The position numbers were made by a program, and so were the translations under genes. Below, one piece after another: positions 8,691 through 18,307 of a DNA stretch of 64,000 nt. The stretch is from Lewinellaceae bacterium (GTDB taxonomy: Bacteria; Bacteroidota; Bacteroidia; Chitinophagales; Saprospiraceae). Location: NCBI GenBank assembly GCA_016711435.1, contig JADJSY010000006.1:118526-182525 (forward strand), given 5' to 3'. Positions within the stretch are counted from its first letter, which is position 1. Each line of letters starts with the position of its first letter. The notes below the pieces were generated by a model. It made no database searches, had not been told where the DNA came from, and saw only the letters and a list, made by a program, of their open reading frames with translations.

Positions 8691-9320
8691 TTAAACATAA
8701 AGCGCGCCCCAACCGTCGGGATTTTCGCGCCATTCCGATAGTGTTTGTAAATCATCTTGCGATACATATCCAGTGCGAATTGCTTCCTGCACCAGTGCAT
8801 CATAGTTTGTAAGTGTTTGAAAATCAACACCTTTTCTTTCAAATGCTATTTGGGCTTTGTCAAATCCGTATTGAAAAACGGCCAGTACGCCCACTACTTC
8901 CGCACCGGCGTCGCGCAGGGCATCTACTGCTGCAAGGCAACTTCCGCCTGTGCTTATCAGGTCCTCGATCACTAAAACCCGTTGTCCGGGATGCAATTCG
9001 CCTTCAATCTGGTTGCGGCGACCGTGGTCTTTGGCGCCGCTGCGCACATATACGAAAGGTAACTCCAGCAAGTCGGCCAACAGGACGCCATGCGGAATAC
9101 CGGCCGTTGCAACACCCGCCACCACATCGAATGGACCGAAATGCGCTGATTTTTCCGCCAGGCATTTTTTTAGAAAAGTACGCAGTTCCGGGTACGACAA
9201 AGCAACTCTGTTATCACAATATATAGGTGATAACAGGCCGGATGCCCAGGTAAAGGGTTCGCGCGGACTTAACTTAACAGCCCTGATTTTCAATAAATTA
9301 CGTGCGACTTCAGATTGCAT
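8691..9320 (-). CDS. pyrE: Orotate phosphoribosyltransferase
   Basis: A 209-residue enzyme that joins orotate and PRPP to give orotidine 5'-phosphate in pyrimidine synthesis. The PRPP-binding signature VLVIEDLISTGGSCLAA lies near residues 113-129. The N-terminal AVKLSPREPFTWASGLLSPIY segment and the YVRSGAKDHGRRNQIEG loop are characteristic of PyrE. It is the first gene of the minus-strand run that continues with the M42 peptidase. A TATTTTTG match to the Bacteroidota -7 box (9346-9353, minus strand) lies 26 bases upstream of the start. Confidence 0.95.
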   Translation of the reverse strand: MQSEVARNLLKIRAVKLSPREPFTWASGLLSPIYCDNRVALSYPELRTFLKKCLAEKSAHFGPFDVVAGVATAGIPHGVLLADLLELPFVYVRSGAKDHGRRNQIEGELHPGQRVLVIEDLISTGGSCLAAVDALRDAGAEVVGVLAVFQYGFDKAQIAFERKGVDFQTLTNYDALVQEAIRTGYVSQDDLQTLSEWRENPDGWGALYV

Positions 9321-9463
9321 TTCAGTAGTTAGGACACACAGGACACAAAAATAAGGGCTACTTTACCTGATCTCGTATCTTTTTACACGAGCGCAATGAA
9401 TGTGCAGGAACAAATTTTACCCGTTACAGAAAACCTCCTATCATTGCCTGAAAATTGAATGAT

Positions 9464-10201
9464 ATGAGGCAGCAAAAGTATAAAATCTACATAAACGGGA
9501 GACCGGTTTTTCTTACAACTACAGAAGGAATGCGAGAATTGGGCTTTCAGGCCGATAAAACCACGCATGTTGCGCTGTATATCGGCAAAAAAAAAGTCAT
9601 CAAGCAGTACCTCGACTTGCTCGACAAGAACAAAGAAGTGAAAACCGTGGTGCTGTACCACGATAATCTGGCTGCGCTTTGGAACGATTTTGTCGCCTGT
9701 TTTTCCCTGCTGGAAGCCGCCGGGGGGTATGTGGAAAATGACAAGGGCGAATTGCTGGTTTTTTACAGGCGCGGCTCCTGGGATATGCCCAAAGGGAAAA
9801 TTGACCCCGGAGAATCGCCCGAACAGGCTGCCATCCGCGAGGTGCAGGAAGAAACTGGTCTTGTTAACCTGCATTTAGGCGATTTTATCGCCCATACCTA
9901 CCATACGTACGAACAAAAAGGAGAACGGATACTCAAAAAAACCTGGTGGTACCGGATGCAGACCACTGATACACAACTGATTCCACAAACGGAAGAGGAC
10001 ATCGAAGAGATTCGATGGGTGGATCCGGGAGCATGGTTGGCCGGTGGCGTGGTGGTTTATCCGAATATTAGGGATGTTATGGAGGCGGCGCTCCGCGCCA
10101 GGTTTTTTCCCGCGGCCGACTCGACGGGGGGACAAGGGGCGGGCGCGAGCCAAACTTTTTTGCCTTTGGCGGCCCCCCCCCCCCTCGCCCCTTTTGCTTA
10201 A
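9464..10201 (+). CDS. NUDIX hydrolase
   Basis: A 245-residue protein. The first 90 residues are an unassigned alpha/beta region; the second half has a complete NUDIX box GKIDPGESPEQAAIREVQEE followed by TGL, with the G-x5-E-x7-REU-x-EE pattern that binds Mg2+ and hydrolyses nucleoside-diphosphate-linked compounds. The PKGK just before the box is found in diadenosine-polyphosphate and ADP-ribose type members. The C-terminal 25 residues (GGQGAGAS, LAAPPPLAPFA) look like read-through of low-complexity DNA including a run of ten C's, so the true end may be shifted. Start chosen at ATG 9464 rather than the TTG at 9455. It is divergent from pyrE. Confidence 0.85.
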   Translation: MRQQKYKIYINGRPVFLTTTEGMRELGFQADKTTHVALYIGKKKVIKQYLDLLDKNKEVKTVVLYHDNLAALWNDFVACFSLLEAAGGYVENDKGELLVFYRRGSWDMPKGKIDPGESPEQAAIREVQEETGLVNLHLGDFIAHTYHTYEQKGERILKKTWWYRMQTTDTQLIPQTEEDIEEIRWVDPGAWLAGGVVVYPNIRDVMEAALRARFFPAADSTGGQGAGASQTFLPLAAPPPLAPFA

Positions 10202-10309
10202 AATTTACAAAATTAAAATATGGCATCGCCGTATTGTCTGGAATATATTTTTTTGCAGCATCTTCGCCGCAGATTTAAATATAGATTTCACCAATCATTC
10301 TAGATAAAG

Positions 10310-11185
10310 ATGTCAACCCGTCGTCATGCCCTGAAAACACTGCTGGCCGGCGCCGCAGCGCTCGGAACTTCACCTAAACTATCCATTGCAGGAATGGCTG
10401 ATTCGATAAAGCCTGTTGAAAGAAAAGGCAACATACGCCATGCCGTTTGCCGCTGGTGTTTCAATGATTTTTCGCTAGATGAACTCTGTATGTTCGGCAA
10501 ACAAATCGGGATTGAAGCCATCGACCTGGTAGGACCTAAGGACTGGGACACGTTGAAAAAGCACGGAATGTCTTCTTCCATGTGCAACGGGGCGGAAATC
10601 GGTCTGGTAGACGGATGGAATGAGCCGAAATTCCACGCCCAACTCATTAAGAATTATACGGAAATGATTCCTTTGGTGGCCAAAGCAGGTTATACCAACC
10701 TGATTTGTTTCAGCGGCAACCGCCGGGGAATGCCCGATGATGTAGGTCTTAAAAACTGCGCGGATGGACTGAAACAAATTATGTCCCTCGCGGAAAAGAA
10801 CGGTGTGATCATTCATATGGAACTCTTGAATTCCAGGGTGGATCATAAAGATTATATGTGCGACAAAACACCTTGGGGTGTCGAGTTGTGCAAAATGATC
10901 GGTTCGGCCAATTTCAAACTGCTGTACGATATTTATCACATGCAAATTGACGAGGGCGATGTCATTCGCCGCATTCGCGAACACCACGCCTATATCGGGC
11001 ATTACCACACCGCCGGCGTGCCGGGTCGACATGAAATAGACGAAACCCAGGAACTCTACTACCCTGCTATCATGCGGGCCATTGTCGAAACCGGCCACAA
11101 GGGCTATGTCGCGCAGGAATTTATTCCGGTAGCATCCAACAAACTCGCGTCGCTGGCAGCATCCATCGACATTTGCGATGTATAG
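10310..11185 (+). CDS. Sugar phosphate isomerase/epimerase-like TIM-barrel, Tat-exported
   Basis: A 291-residue protein with an N-terminal twin-arginine-like signal (STRRHALKTLLAGAAALG) and a xylose-isomerase-type TIM barrel close to hydroxypyruvate isomerase. Metal-ligand motifs of this fold are seen in HMELLNSRVDH (about 166-176), DIYHMQIDEGD (about 207-217), and GHYHTAGVPGRHE (about 229-241). The Tat signal places it in the periplasm. It is followed on the same strand by a GMC oxidoreductase and a gluconate-dehydrogenase subunit 3 homologue, a set that in other bacteria oxidises and rearranges sugars or glycosides. The exact substrate is not readable from the sequence. Confidence 0.8.
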   Translation: MSTRRHALKTLLAGAAALGTSPKLSIAGMADSIKPVERKGNIRHAVCRWCFNDFSLDELCMFGKQIGIEAIDLVGPKDWDTLKKHGMSSSMCNGAEIGLVDGWNEPKFHAQLIKNYTEMIPLVAKAGYTNLICFSGNRRGMPDDVGLKNCADGLKQIMSLAEKNGVIIHMELLNSRVDHKDYMCDKTPWGVELCKMIGSANFKLLYDIYHMQIDEGDVIRRIREHHAYIGHYHTAGVPGRHEIDETQELYYPAIMRAIVETGHKGYVAQEFIPVASNKLASLAASIDICDV

Positions 11186-11297
11186 CAAAGAATGTTAAAG
11201 GCAACATATCAGACCCAATATACCCGGACAACGCCAAATGATTCGAATGAATCTATTTTTTTCAAACAGTTGAAATTCAATCATTTAAACACATAAC

Positions 11298-12974
11298 ATG
11301 GCAGAAAAATATGATGCTATTGTCGTCGGTTCCGGTATTTCGGGCGGCTGGGCGGCAAAGGAACTCACCGAAAAAGGGCTCAAGGTCATCATGCTCGAAC
11401 GTGGAAAAGATGTCAAACACGTGACGGATTATGACACCGCAATGAAAAAAACCTGGGAGTTTCCGCACCGCGGTCGGCTTACCACTGAAATGAAAGCCAC
11501 GCACCCGGTTCAAAAACGGGATTATCCTTATAATGAATTTAAACCCGACTGGTGGGTAAATGACCTGGAATGCCCATACACCGAAGTAAAACGTTTCGAC
11601 TGGTACCGCGGCTTCCATGTCGGCGGCAAATCCCTGATGTGGGGGCGCCAGAGCTACCGTTTGAGCGATTTTGACTTTGAAGCCAATGTGAAAGACGGCA
11701 TCGCCATCGACTGGCCGATCCGCTACAAGGACATTGCTCCCTGGTACGATTACGCAGAGACTTTTGCCGGCATTAGCGGCTCGCTGGAAGGGTTGCCGCA
11801 ACTCCCGGACGGCAAGTTTTTGCCGCCCATGGAATTGAACGTCGTGGAAAAAGACGTAGCAGCCCGGATCAAAGCCAAGTGGGAACACCGCCGCATGATT
11901 ATCGGCCGGGTCGCCAACCTCACAGAGTCGATCAATGGCCGCGGCAGTTGCCAGTACCGCAATCTGTGCAGCCGAGGCTGTCCGTTCGGGGCTTATTTTA
12001 GTACGCAGTCCGCTACGTTACCTGCTGCCGTTGCAACCGGTAACCTGACGCTGCGGCCTTTTTCCATCGTCAACCAGATTTTGTACGACAAGGATAAAAA
12101 ACGCGCCAAGGGCGTGCTGGTGATCGACGCCGAAACGATGGAAAACATCGAATATGAAGCAAAAATCATTTTTGTCTGCGGCTCTACCCTCGGTTCTACC
12201 CAGTTGTTACTGAATTCCATTGAAATGGGCGGCCTGCCCGACGGACTCGGTAACAGCAGCGGAGAAATGGGACACAACCTGATGGACCACCATTTCCGCT
12301 GTGGCGCCGGAGGCAAAGTAGAAGGTTTTGAAGATAAAATCCCGTACGGTCGCCGCGCCAACGGCATTTATGTGCCGCGTTACCGCAACCTCTTCGGCGA
12401 CAAACGCGACTACATTCGCGGATTCGGTTACCAGGGTGGCGCCAATCGCGATAACTGGAGCCGCGATGTGGCTGAACTCAGCATCGGCGCGGCACTGAAA
12501 GCAGAATTGCTCGAACCGGGCCAATGGAGCATCGGCATGGGCGGCTTTGGAGAAATGTTGCCTTACCACGACAACAAGGTGACACTCGACAAAACCAAAA
12601 AGGATAAATGGGGACAATATGTGCTGTCTATCGACTGCGAACTGAAGGAAAACGAGTTCAAAATGCGCAAGGACATGATGGCTGATGCCGCTGAAATGCT
12701 CGAAGCGGCAGGTGTCAAAGAGGTAAATAGTTACGACAATGGCTCATTCCCCGGCATGGCGATCCACGAAATGGGCACCATGCGGATGGGCAACGATCCA
12801 AAAACGTCTGTTTTGAACAAGTGGAATCAAATGCACGATATACCCAACGTGTTCGTTACCGACGGCTCCTGCATGACTTCCATTGCTTGCGTAAATCCTT
12901 CGCTGACCTTTATGGCGCTCACTGCCCGCGCGGCTGATTATGCTGTAAATGAGTTAAAAAAAGGCAATCTGTAA
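11298..12974 (+). CDS. GMC family FAD-dependent oxidoreductase
   Basis: A 558-residue glucose-methanol-choline oxidoreductase, typical length. It begins with the FAD-binding dinucleotide fold IVVGSGISGGWAAKEL (about 8-23) and ends with the GMC C-terminal block: IHEMGTMRMG (about 491-500), TDGSCM and VNPSLTFMAL (about 534-543). A Cys-rich stretch, CQYRNLCSRGCPFGAY near 219-234, is shared with periplasmic sugar or gluconate dehydrogenases of this group. Downstream partner 13115-13711 is of the small-subunit family (gluconate 2-dehydrogenase subunit 3) that such enzymes need, and electrons would pass on to a cytochrome c that is not in the window. It has no signal of its own, so it may be carried out by the Tat-bearing partner. 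Confidence 0.9.
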   Translation: MAEKYDAIVVGSGISGGWAAKELTEKGLKVIMLERGKDVKHVTDYDTAMKKTWEFPHRGRLTTEMKATHPVQKRDYPYNEFKPDWWVNDLECPYTEVKRFDWYRGFHVGGKSLMWGRQSYRLSDFDFEANVKDGIAIDWPIRYKDIAPWYDYAETFAGISGSLEGLPQLPDGKFLPPMELNVVEKDVAARIKAKWEHRRMIIGRVANLTESINGRGSCQYRNLCSRGCPFGAYFSTQSATLPAAVATGNLTLRPFSIVNQILYDKDKKRAKGVLVIDAETMENIEYEAKIIFVCGSTLGSTQLLLNSIEMGGLPDGLGNSSGEMGHNLMDHHFRCGAGGKVEGFEDKIPYGRRANGIYVPRYRNLFGDKRDYIRGFGYQGGANRDNWSRDVAELSIGAALKAELLEPGQWSIGMGGFGEMLPYHDNKVTLDKTKKDKWGQYVLSIDCELKENEFKMRKDMMADAAEMLEAAGVKEVNSYDNGSFPGMAIHEMGTMRMGNDPKTSVLNKWNQMHDIPNVFVTDGSCMTSIACVNPSLTFMALTARAADYAVNELKKGNL

Positions 12975-13114
12975 ACACGCATCACCATTCATTTATAGTC
13001 AACACAAAGTGGTTTTGAACGAGAAAGTCGTAATCACTCACTGATTATCAATGATATCTCAACTATCAACGTTCTCAACCTCTCAACTTTCAGTATAACC
13101 ACTCACTCAACAAT

Positions 13115-13711
13115 ATGAACCGACGCGAACTTCTCCAGCGCAGTGCCCTCTTGTTCGGGGGTACGCTGCTCGGCGCCGATAGTATCTTAGCCAAAAATAT
13201 TGACTGGGATCAATTAGATAACCTGCCTGACGACTACGCCAAAGGGATCGGGCTTTTTAGCAAAGCACAAATCAAATTGCTCAATGAAGTAGCCGAAACC
13301 ATCATTCCAACCACCGATATTCCGGGCGCAAAAGCGGCCAAAGTCGGCCAGTTTATCGCAGTAATCGTTACCGATTGCTACGAACCGAACGAACAAAAAC
13401 GTTTTATGGAAGGTTTGGCCAAATTAGATGCAGACAGCATCAAACGGCATGGTAAAAAATTCATGAAAATATCCGGCGCGCTGCAAACCGATTACCTCAC
13501 GGAACTGGATGTGGAACAAAAGGCATTTCAAAAAGGTAAAAAGAAAGAGACGCCTGCCCATTACTTCCGGGTTATCAAAGACCTGGTATTGTGGGGATAT
13601 TTTACGTCGGAAATCGGCATGACACAGGCACAACGTTTTGTAGAAATTCCGGGGAAATACACGATGATTGATTACAAAAGAGGAGACCGGAATTTTAGCG
13701 CTGAGCGATAA
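13115..13711 (+). CDS. Gluconate 2-dehydrogenase subunit 3 family protein
   Basis: A 198-residue protein with a Tat-type signal (NRRELLQRSALLFGG) and the helical body of the gluconate 2-dehydrogenase subunit 3 family, including LLNEVAETIIPTTDIPGAK (about 53-71) that marks it. In the known complexes this subunit binds the flavoprotein and carries it across the membrane by hitch-hiking on the Tat route. It follows the GMC gene on the same strand, which supports a heterodimeric dehydrogenase. Confidence 0.87.
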   Translation: MNRRELLQRSALLFGGTLLGADSILAKNIDWDQLDNLPDDYAKGIGLFSKAQIKLLNEVAETIIPTTDIPGAKAAKVGQFIAVIVTDCYEPNEQKRFMEGLAKLDADSIKRHGKKFMKISGALQTDYLTELDVEQKAFQKGKKKETPAHYFRVIKDLVLWGYFTSEIGMTQAQRFVEIPGKYTMIDYKRGDRNFSAER

Positions 13712-14028
13712 AACTGATGGCAAACGGATTTTTCTGTTATACGATTTCTAAGATTAGGACACGGATCAAAATCCGTTACTGATTTTAAATTGTCCCGGGC
13801 TTAAAGATAAAAAAGTCAAATTCACTCTTTTGCTTGCGCGCTTTAGCGGGGGTAATCAAAACGCACGTCCAACTCAACGGGGTTTTAACCCGATTTCACT
13901 CATTCTGTGTTAAGATCCACCCAGCTTGTCCCCCTCATTTCCCCGCTAAACCGCTGGGGGGTTAGTCAAATGGCGATGAACTTGTTTTTAAGCGCTATTT
14001 AATACCATTCCTACAAATATTACCCTTT
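13712..14028. other. Gap before the propeller gene; short inverted words only
   Basis: No convincing ORF or RNA gene. The words tttagcgggg (about 13842) and ccccgctaaa (about 13950) form an inverted pair about 100 bases apart. Nothing else stands out. Confidence 0.5.
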
Positions 14029-16935
14029 ATGAGAAAACGATTACAGCCTACCCGTAGATCAACATTTACAGCCTCTATTTATGCGCCCTGTTTTTCCTTC
14101 GCACACGCACAACCCGGCCCTACAGCTGCCGACCTGCGCCTGCAAGGTTTTGAACAACGGAAAAAAATAGAAAACAGCTCCATGCTCTCCGTTTTGTCAC
14201 CCGAGAACATCGGCCCGTCCGTGTTTTCCGGCCGCGTGACCGATGTGGATGCCGATCCCGATAATCCATCCCGGATGTATGTGGCTTATGCGTCGGGCGG
14301 TCTCTGGTACACGGAAAGTAACGGCACACAATTCAAACCTGTTTTCGACCAGGAAGCCAGCATGACCATTGGCGATATTGCCGTCAACTGGAGCGCCAAT
14401 ACGATCTGGGTTGGAACAGGAGAAGCCAACAGCAGCCGGTCTTCTTATGCGGGCACAGGTATCTATAAAAGTACAGATGGAGGTAAAACCTGGGTTTGGT
14501 GCGGGCTGCCGGAAAGCCACCATATCGGGCGCATCCTGCTCCACCCTACCGATCCGAATACAGCGTGGGTAGCGGTGCTCGGGCATTTGTATACCCCCAA
14601 TGCCGAACGCGGGGTGTACAAAACTGGCGACGGCGGTAAAACATGGGCTAAAACATTGTTTGTCAATGACATATCAGGCGCCGTAGACCTGGCGATCGAT
14701 CCCAATGACCCGAATACACTTTTTGCCGCTACCTGGGAACGCAAGCGCAGCGCCTGGAATTTTGACGGCGCCGGCAATGGTTCCGGCATCTGGAAAAGTG
14801 GCGATGCCGGCACAACCTGGTCGCTGATCAGCACGCCCGACAGCGGATTTCCGACCGGGCCGAAGGCAGGGCGAATCGGGCTTTCAAGCGGACGGAAAAA
14901 TGGAAAAACAGTGCTATACGCCTGCATTGACAACCAAAATCCGAAGCCGAAAAAAGAGACGCCTGCCGAAGACGTATTGACCAAAGATCAGTTGCGCACT
15001 ATTTCCAAAGAAGATTTCCTGAAACTTTCAGAAGAGAAAATAGCCGCTTACCTCAAACAAAATAATTTTCCTGAAAAATACACCACACAGAAAGTCAAGG
15101 GTTTGGTGAAGTCCGATAAAATCAAACCCATTACTTTGGTGGAGTATCTGGAAGACGCCAACAATAACCTTTTTGAAACTGATTTTATCGGCGCAGAAGT
15201 CTACAAAAGTGAAGACGGCGGCAAAACATGGAAGCGCGCGCACCAGGAAGCCATTGAACGGATGCACTTTACGTATGGATACTATTTCAGCAATATCCGT
15301 TGTATGCCGGAAGACGCCGACAAAGTTTATCTCATCGGATTTCTGATTATCAGCAGCGAAGACGGCGGCAATACCTGGAAAAACATCAATGGCGACAACG
15401 TGCATGTCGACCACCATGCGCTCTGGCTCGACCCCAAACGTCCGGGGTATTTAGTGAACGGCAACGACGGCGGCCTCAACATCAGTTGGGACAACGGCGA
15501 GTCGTGGATGCTCTGCAACACACCGCCAGTCGGACAATTTTACGCCATTGCAACCGATGAAGCAGAGCCATACAATGTGTACGGCGGCACGCAGGACAAC
15601 GGGGTCTGGACGGGGCCTTCCAACTACAAAGCCACTACCGACTGGCATCAATCCGGCGATTATCCTTACAAAGAACTGATGGGCGGCGACGGTATGCAGG
15701 TGCAGGTCGACTACCGCGACAACAACACTGTTTATACCGGTTTTCAATTCGGATTTTACTCCAGAATCAACAAATCGACGCGCAAAAGTAAAAGAATCAC
15801 ACCTAAACACGACCTGGGAGAACGGCCCCTGCGGTTCAATTGGCAAACACCCATCCACCTCAGCCGGCACCAGCAGGACGTGTTGTATTTCGGGGCCAAT
15901 AAACTGTACCGTTCTTTCGATAAAGGTGATAACTGGGAGGCCATTTCAGGCGAACTAACCACAGGCGGTAAACCGGGCAACGTACCCTACGGCACGCTTA
16001 CAACCATACATGAAAGCCCGCTCAAATTCGGCCTGCTCTACACCGGTTCCGACGACGGCTTGATCTATGTTTCCCGAGACGGTGGAGAGAACTGGAACAA
16101 TATTTCCGGTCAGTTACCACCCAATATGTGGGTCTCGCGGGTGCAAGCCTCCGCGCATGAGCGTGGCCGCGTGTATGCAAGCCTGAACGGTTATCGCTGG
16201 GACGATTTCAGTTCTTACGTGTATGTATCGGATAATTACGGGCAAACCTGGGAGCGCATCGGCCTCGATCTGCCTGCCGAACCGGTCAATGTCATCCGGG
16301 AAGACCCATCCAATCCCGATTTGTTGTACGTTGGAACCGACCATAATCTGTACATTTCCCTCGACCGGGGCAAAACATTTCACACCTTGAATAAAGATTT
16401 CCCGGATGTGGCCGTACATGACGTAGTGATCCAGACGAAAACGCAAGATTTGCTGATCGGCACACACGGGCGTTCTATTTATAAAGTGAATATGTCGAAT
16501 GTGCAGCAATTGACCCCGGATGTACTGGCTTCCGCCGTTCATCTGTTTGATATTGCCAAAACACGTTTTTCAGGTAGTTGGGGCAAACAACAACCATACA
16601 GAGACTTAAAAGATCCGGAACTGCCTGTTACATTTTATGCCGCTTCCGTCGGAAAGGCGGCCTGGAAAGTACAAATGAAAGATTCCGGTCACGTTCTGAA
16701 CAGTGGCACGATTGAATGTAACAAAGGCCTGAATCAATACGTTTATAACCTCGACGTTGCGGAGCCTAACCTGAAAAAATACAGGGAAGCGCTGCAAGCG
16801 GCCCAGAAAGACAACAAAAAAACGATTGAAATCGAGAAAGCCGACACCGGGAAACATTATCTACGCAAAGGCAGCTATACCTTTACGGTTGAAAAAGACG
16901 GCGTCGTTGTTATGAAAGATTTTGTAATCGAATGA
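14029..16935 (+). CDS. Exported sortilin/VPS10-like beta-propeller protein
   Basis: A 968-residue protein built of BNR/Asp-box repeats. At least ten are legible: YKSTDGGKTW, YKTGDGGKTW, WKSGDAGTTW, YKSEDGGKTW, SSEDGGNTW, SWDNGESW, SFDKGDNW, SRDGGENW, SDNYGQTW and SLDRGKTF. They imply one or two large propellers as in the sortilin N-terminal domain or exo-glycosidase-like proteins. The N-terminus has a hydrophobic stretch ending in FAHAQ that can serve as an export signal, though it is preceded by a rather long basic segment. A small beta domain closes the C-terminus (GSYTFTVEKDGVVV). Members are common in Bacteroidota and often called glycosyl hydrolases, but no glycosidase catalytic residues can be assigned here. 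Confidence 0.82.
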   Translation: MRKRLQPTRRSTFTASIYAPCFSFAHAQPGPTAADLRLQGFEQRKKIENSSMLSVLSPENIGPSVFSGRVTDVDADPDNPSRMYVAYASGGLWYTESNGTQFKPVFDQEASMTIGDIAVNWSANTIWVGTGEANSSRSSYAGTGIYKSTDGGKTWVWCGLPESHHIGRILLHPTDPNTAWVAVLGHLYTPNAERGVYKTGDGGKTWAKTLFVNDISGAVDLAIDPNDPNTLFAATWERKRSAWNFDGAGNGSGIWKSGDAGTTWSLISTPDSGFPTGPKAGRIGLSSGRKNGKTVLYACIDNQNPKPKKETPAEDVLTKDQLRTISKEDFLKLSEEKIAAYLKQNNFPEKYTTQKVKGLVKSDKIKPITLVEYLEDANNNLFETDFIGAEVYKSEDGGKTWKRAHQEAIERMHFTYGYYFSNIRCMPEDADKVYLIGFLIISSEDGGNTWKNINGDNVHVDHHALWLDPKRPGYLVNGNDGGLNISWDNGESWMLCNTPPVGQFYAIATDEAEPYNVYGGTQDNGVWTGPSNYKATTDWHQSGDYPYKELMGGDGMQVQVDYRDNNTVYTGFQFGFYSRINKSTRKSKRITPKHDLGERPLRFNWQTPIHLSRHQQDVLYFGANKLYRSFDKGDNWEAISGELTTGGKPGNVPYGTLTTIHESPLKFGLLYTGSDDGLIYVSRDGGENWNNISGQLPPNMWVSRVQASAHERGRVYASLNGYRWDDFSSYVYVSDNYGQTWERIGLDLPAEPVNVIREDPSNPDLLYVGTDHNLYISLDRGKTFHTLNKDFPDVAVHDVVIQTKTQDLLIGTHGRSIYKVNMSNVQQLTPDVLASAVHLFDIAKTRFSGSWGKQQPYRDLKDPELPVTFYAASVGKAAWKVQMKDSGHVLNSGTIECNKGLNQYVYNLDVAEPNLKKYREALQAAQKDNKKTIEIEKADTGKHYLRKGSYTFTVEKDGVVVMKDFVIE

Positions 16936-16938
16936 GAA

Positions 16939-17053
16939 GGTTTGATGGTTTGAAGGTTTGAAAGTTTGATGGTTTGAGGTGGTAACTTTAAGCCAAGAGT
17001 TACCACCTCAAACCATCAAACCATCAAACTTTCAAACCATCAAACCATCAAAC
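16939..17053. repeat. Inverted repeat with TTTGATGG words (IR4), relative of IR1
   Basis: Left arm about 16939-16987 and right arm 16998-17053 pair around a 10-base loop. The word ggtttgatggtttga and the inner stem ggtggtaact are the same as in IR1 at 1842-1950, 15 kb away, but the number and order of words differ. It lies between the propeller gene and the lipoprotein gene, both on the plus strand. Confidence 0.9.
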
Positions 17054-17107
17054 AACCCAACAGCCGCCTTCGATCAACCAACACTATTTTTAACCATCAC
17101 ACTTTCA

Positions 17108-17869
17108 ATGAAAAATCTGAGAATTCTATTTTTAGCTGCCCTCGTTATGGTCAGTATGACACTTACCAGTTGCCTGCACATACTGGAGGAAGTTACCTTC
17201 AAAGACAAAGGCAACGGCACATACGCCATGACACTCGACATGAGCGAGCTCAAAGGCATGATGGATATGATGAAGGGTATGGCCGGGGACAGCCTTGGCG
17301 GCGATTCTACTGCCATTCTTGGAGGCGACGCTCCGGTAGCAGCGCCTGAAGCCGACAACTCTATGTCTCAAATGGGCGAACAACTCAGCTCCGTAGCTGC
17401 ATCGCTGAAAGGCATTCAAGGCGTCAGCAACGTGGTGGAAGTAAATGATACTACCAACCTGAAATTTGGCTATACCTTTGATTTTGTGGATGTTGCGGCG
17501 CTCAACAGGGCGCTCAAAATCATCAACAAAGACAAATACGACAGCAAAGTGGATGAGGTATTCAAGTTTTCAGGCAAAAGTTTTGAACGCCTCGGCGCAG
17601 GCGATTTAGGCGAGGAAATTAAAAAGGCTCTTGCTGAAGGTGGCGGCGAAGAAGGTGGCGAAGAATCCTTAGACATGATGAAAATGATGTTCGCCGACAT
17701 GAGCTACAAACAGGTGTACCATTTTCCCGACCGCGAAATCAAAAAATCGGACAACTCGCTGGCCGAAATGACCGACAACAACCACACCATGACGATTCTG
17801 ATCAAACCTTTCGACGAAGAACAGCAGAAGTTAAAACCGACGGTGGCTGCTACGGCGAAACTGAAATAA
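17108..17869 (+). CDS. Lipoprotein of unknown function
   Basis: A 253-residue predicted lipoprotein: signal ILFLAALVMVSMTLTSC with Cys22 as the lipid site. The mature part is acidic and methionine-rich (MSELKGMMDMMKGMAGD, LDMMKMMFADM) with a Gly/Glu stretch GGGEEGGEES near 178-187. No catalytic motif is seen and I do not recognise the family. Start is at ATG 17108; the longer frame beginning at 16979 would translate the preceding hairpin. Confidence 0.8.
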   Translation: MKNLRILFLAALVMVSMTLTSCLHILEEVTFKDKGNGTYAMTLDMSELKGMMDMMKGMAGDSLGGDSTAILGGDAPVAAPEADNSMSQMGEQLSSVAASLKGIQGVSNVVEVNDTTNLKFGYTFDFVDVAALNRALKIINKDKYDSKVDEVFKFSGKSFERLGAGDLGEEIKKALAEGGGEEGGEESLDMMKMMFADMSYKQVYHFPDREIKKSDNSLAEMTDNNHTMTILIKPFDEEQQKLKPTVAATAKLK

Positions 17870-17870
17870 G

Positions 17871-18303
17871 TGTTTGGTGTTTCGTGTTTGGTGTTTAGGG
17901 CGCTTCGCCTCTGGCCAAACCCCGACCCCTAAAGGGGAGAACATCGCAAAGGCTTCTAACTAAAGTGCAGATTTACAATCTGCCCTTTAGGGTAAAGAAA
18001 TTGTCCATTTTGCCGTGCGCGGGTCTTACGACCCCGCACTTCTTAACGTGTTTTTTTACCACAACGGACACAAAGTGGTTTCACAAAGGACACAAGGCGT
18101 AGAGTTGACCGCATTATTATGGTCATTTGTGATGATTTATGCCGCCTACAATAAATACCAAGCGGGACGAGTCAACTCTACGCCTTGTGTCCTTTGTGAA
18201 ACCACTTTGTGTCCGTTGTGGTAAAAAATATTTGTGGTAAAAACCCTTCGTGTGGCTCAAGCGAAGCACCCGAAACACGAAACACCAAACACGAAACACG
18301 AAA
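17871..18303. repeat. Nested inverted repeats between lipoprotein and ribD (IR5)
   Basis: Outer arms about 17871-17913 and 18262-18303 are inverted copies of gtgtttggtgtttcgtgttt plus a cgcttcgc end. Inside, arms 18052-18109 and 18171-18228 are a perfect 58-base inverted repeat containing caaagtggtttcacaaagg and, at the inner edge, gtagagttgac. The 61-base loop holds no gene. The repeat runs up to the ribD start. Confidence 0.93.
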
Positions 18304-18307
18304 AAAA

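Noticed and set aside
18209..18307. N-terminal extension of RibD in the same frame
   Set aside because: It translates the right arm of a hairpin (residues like EAPETRNTKHETRKK) and RibD proteins begin near the ATG at 18308.
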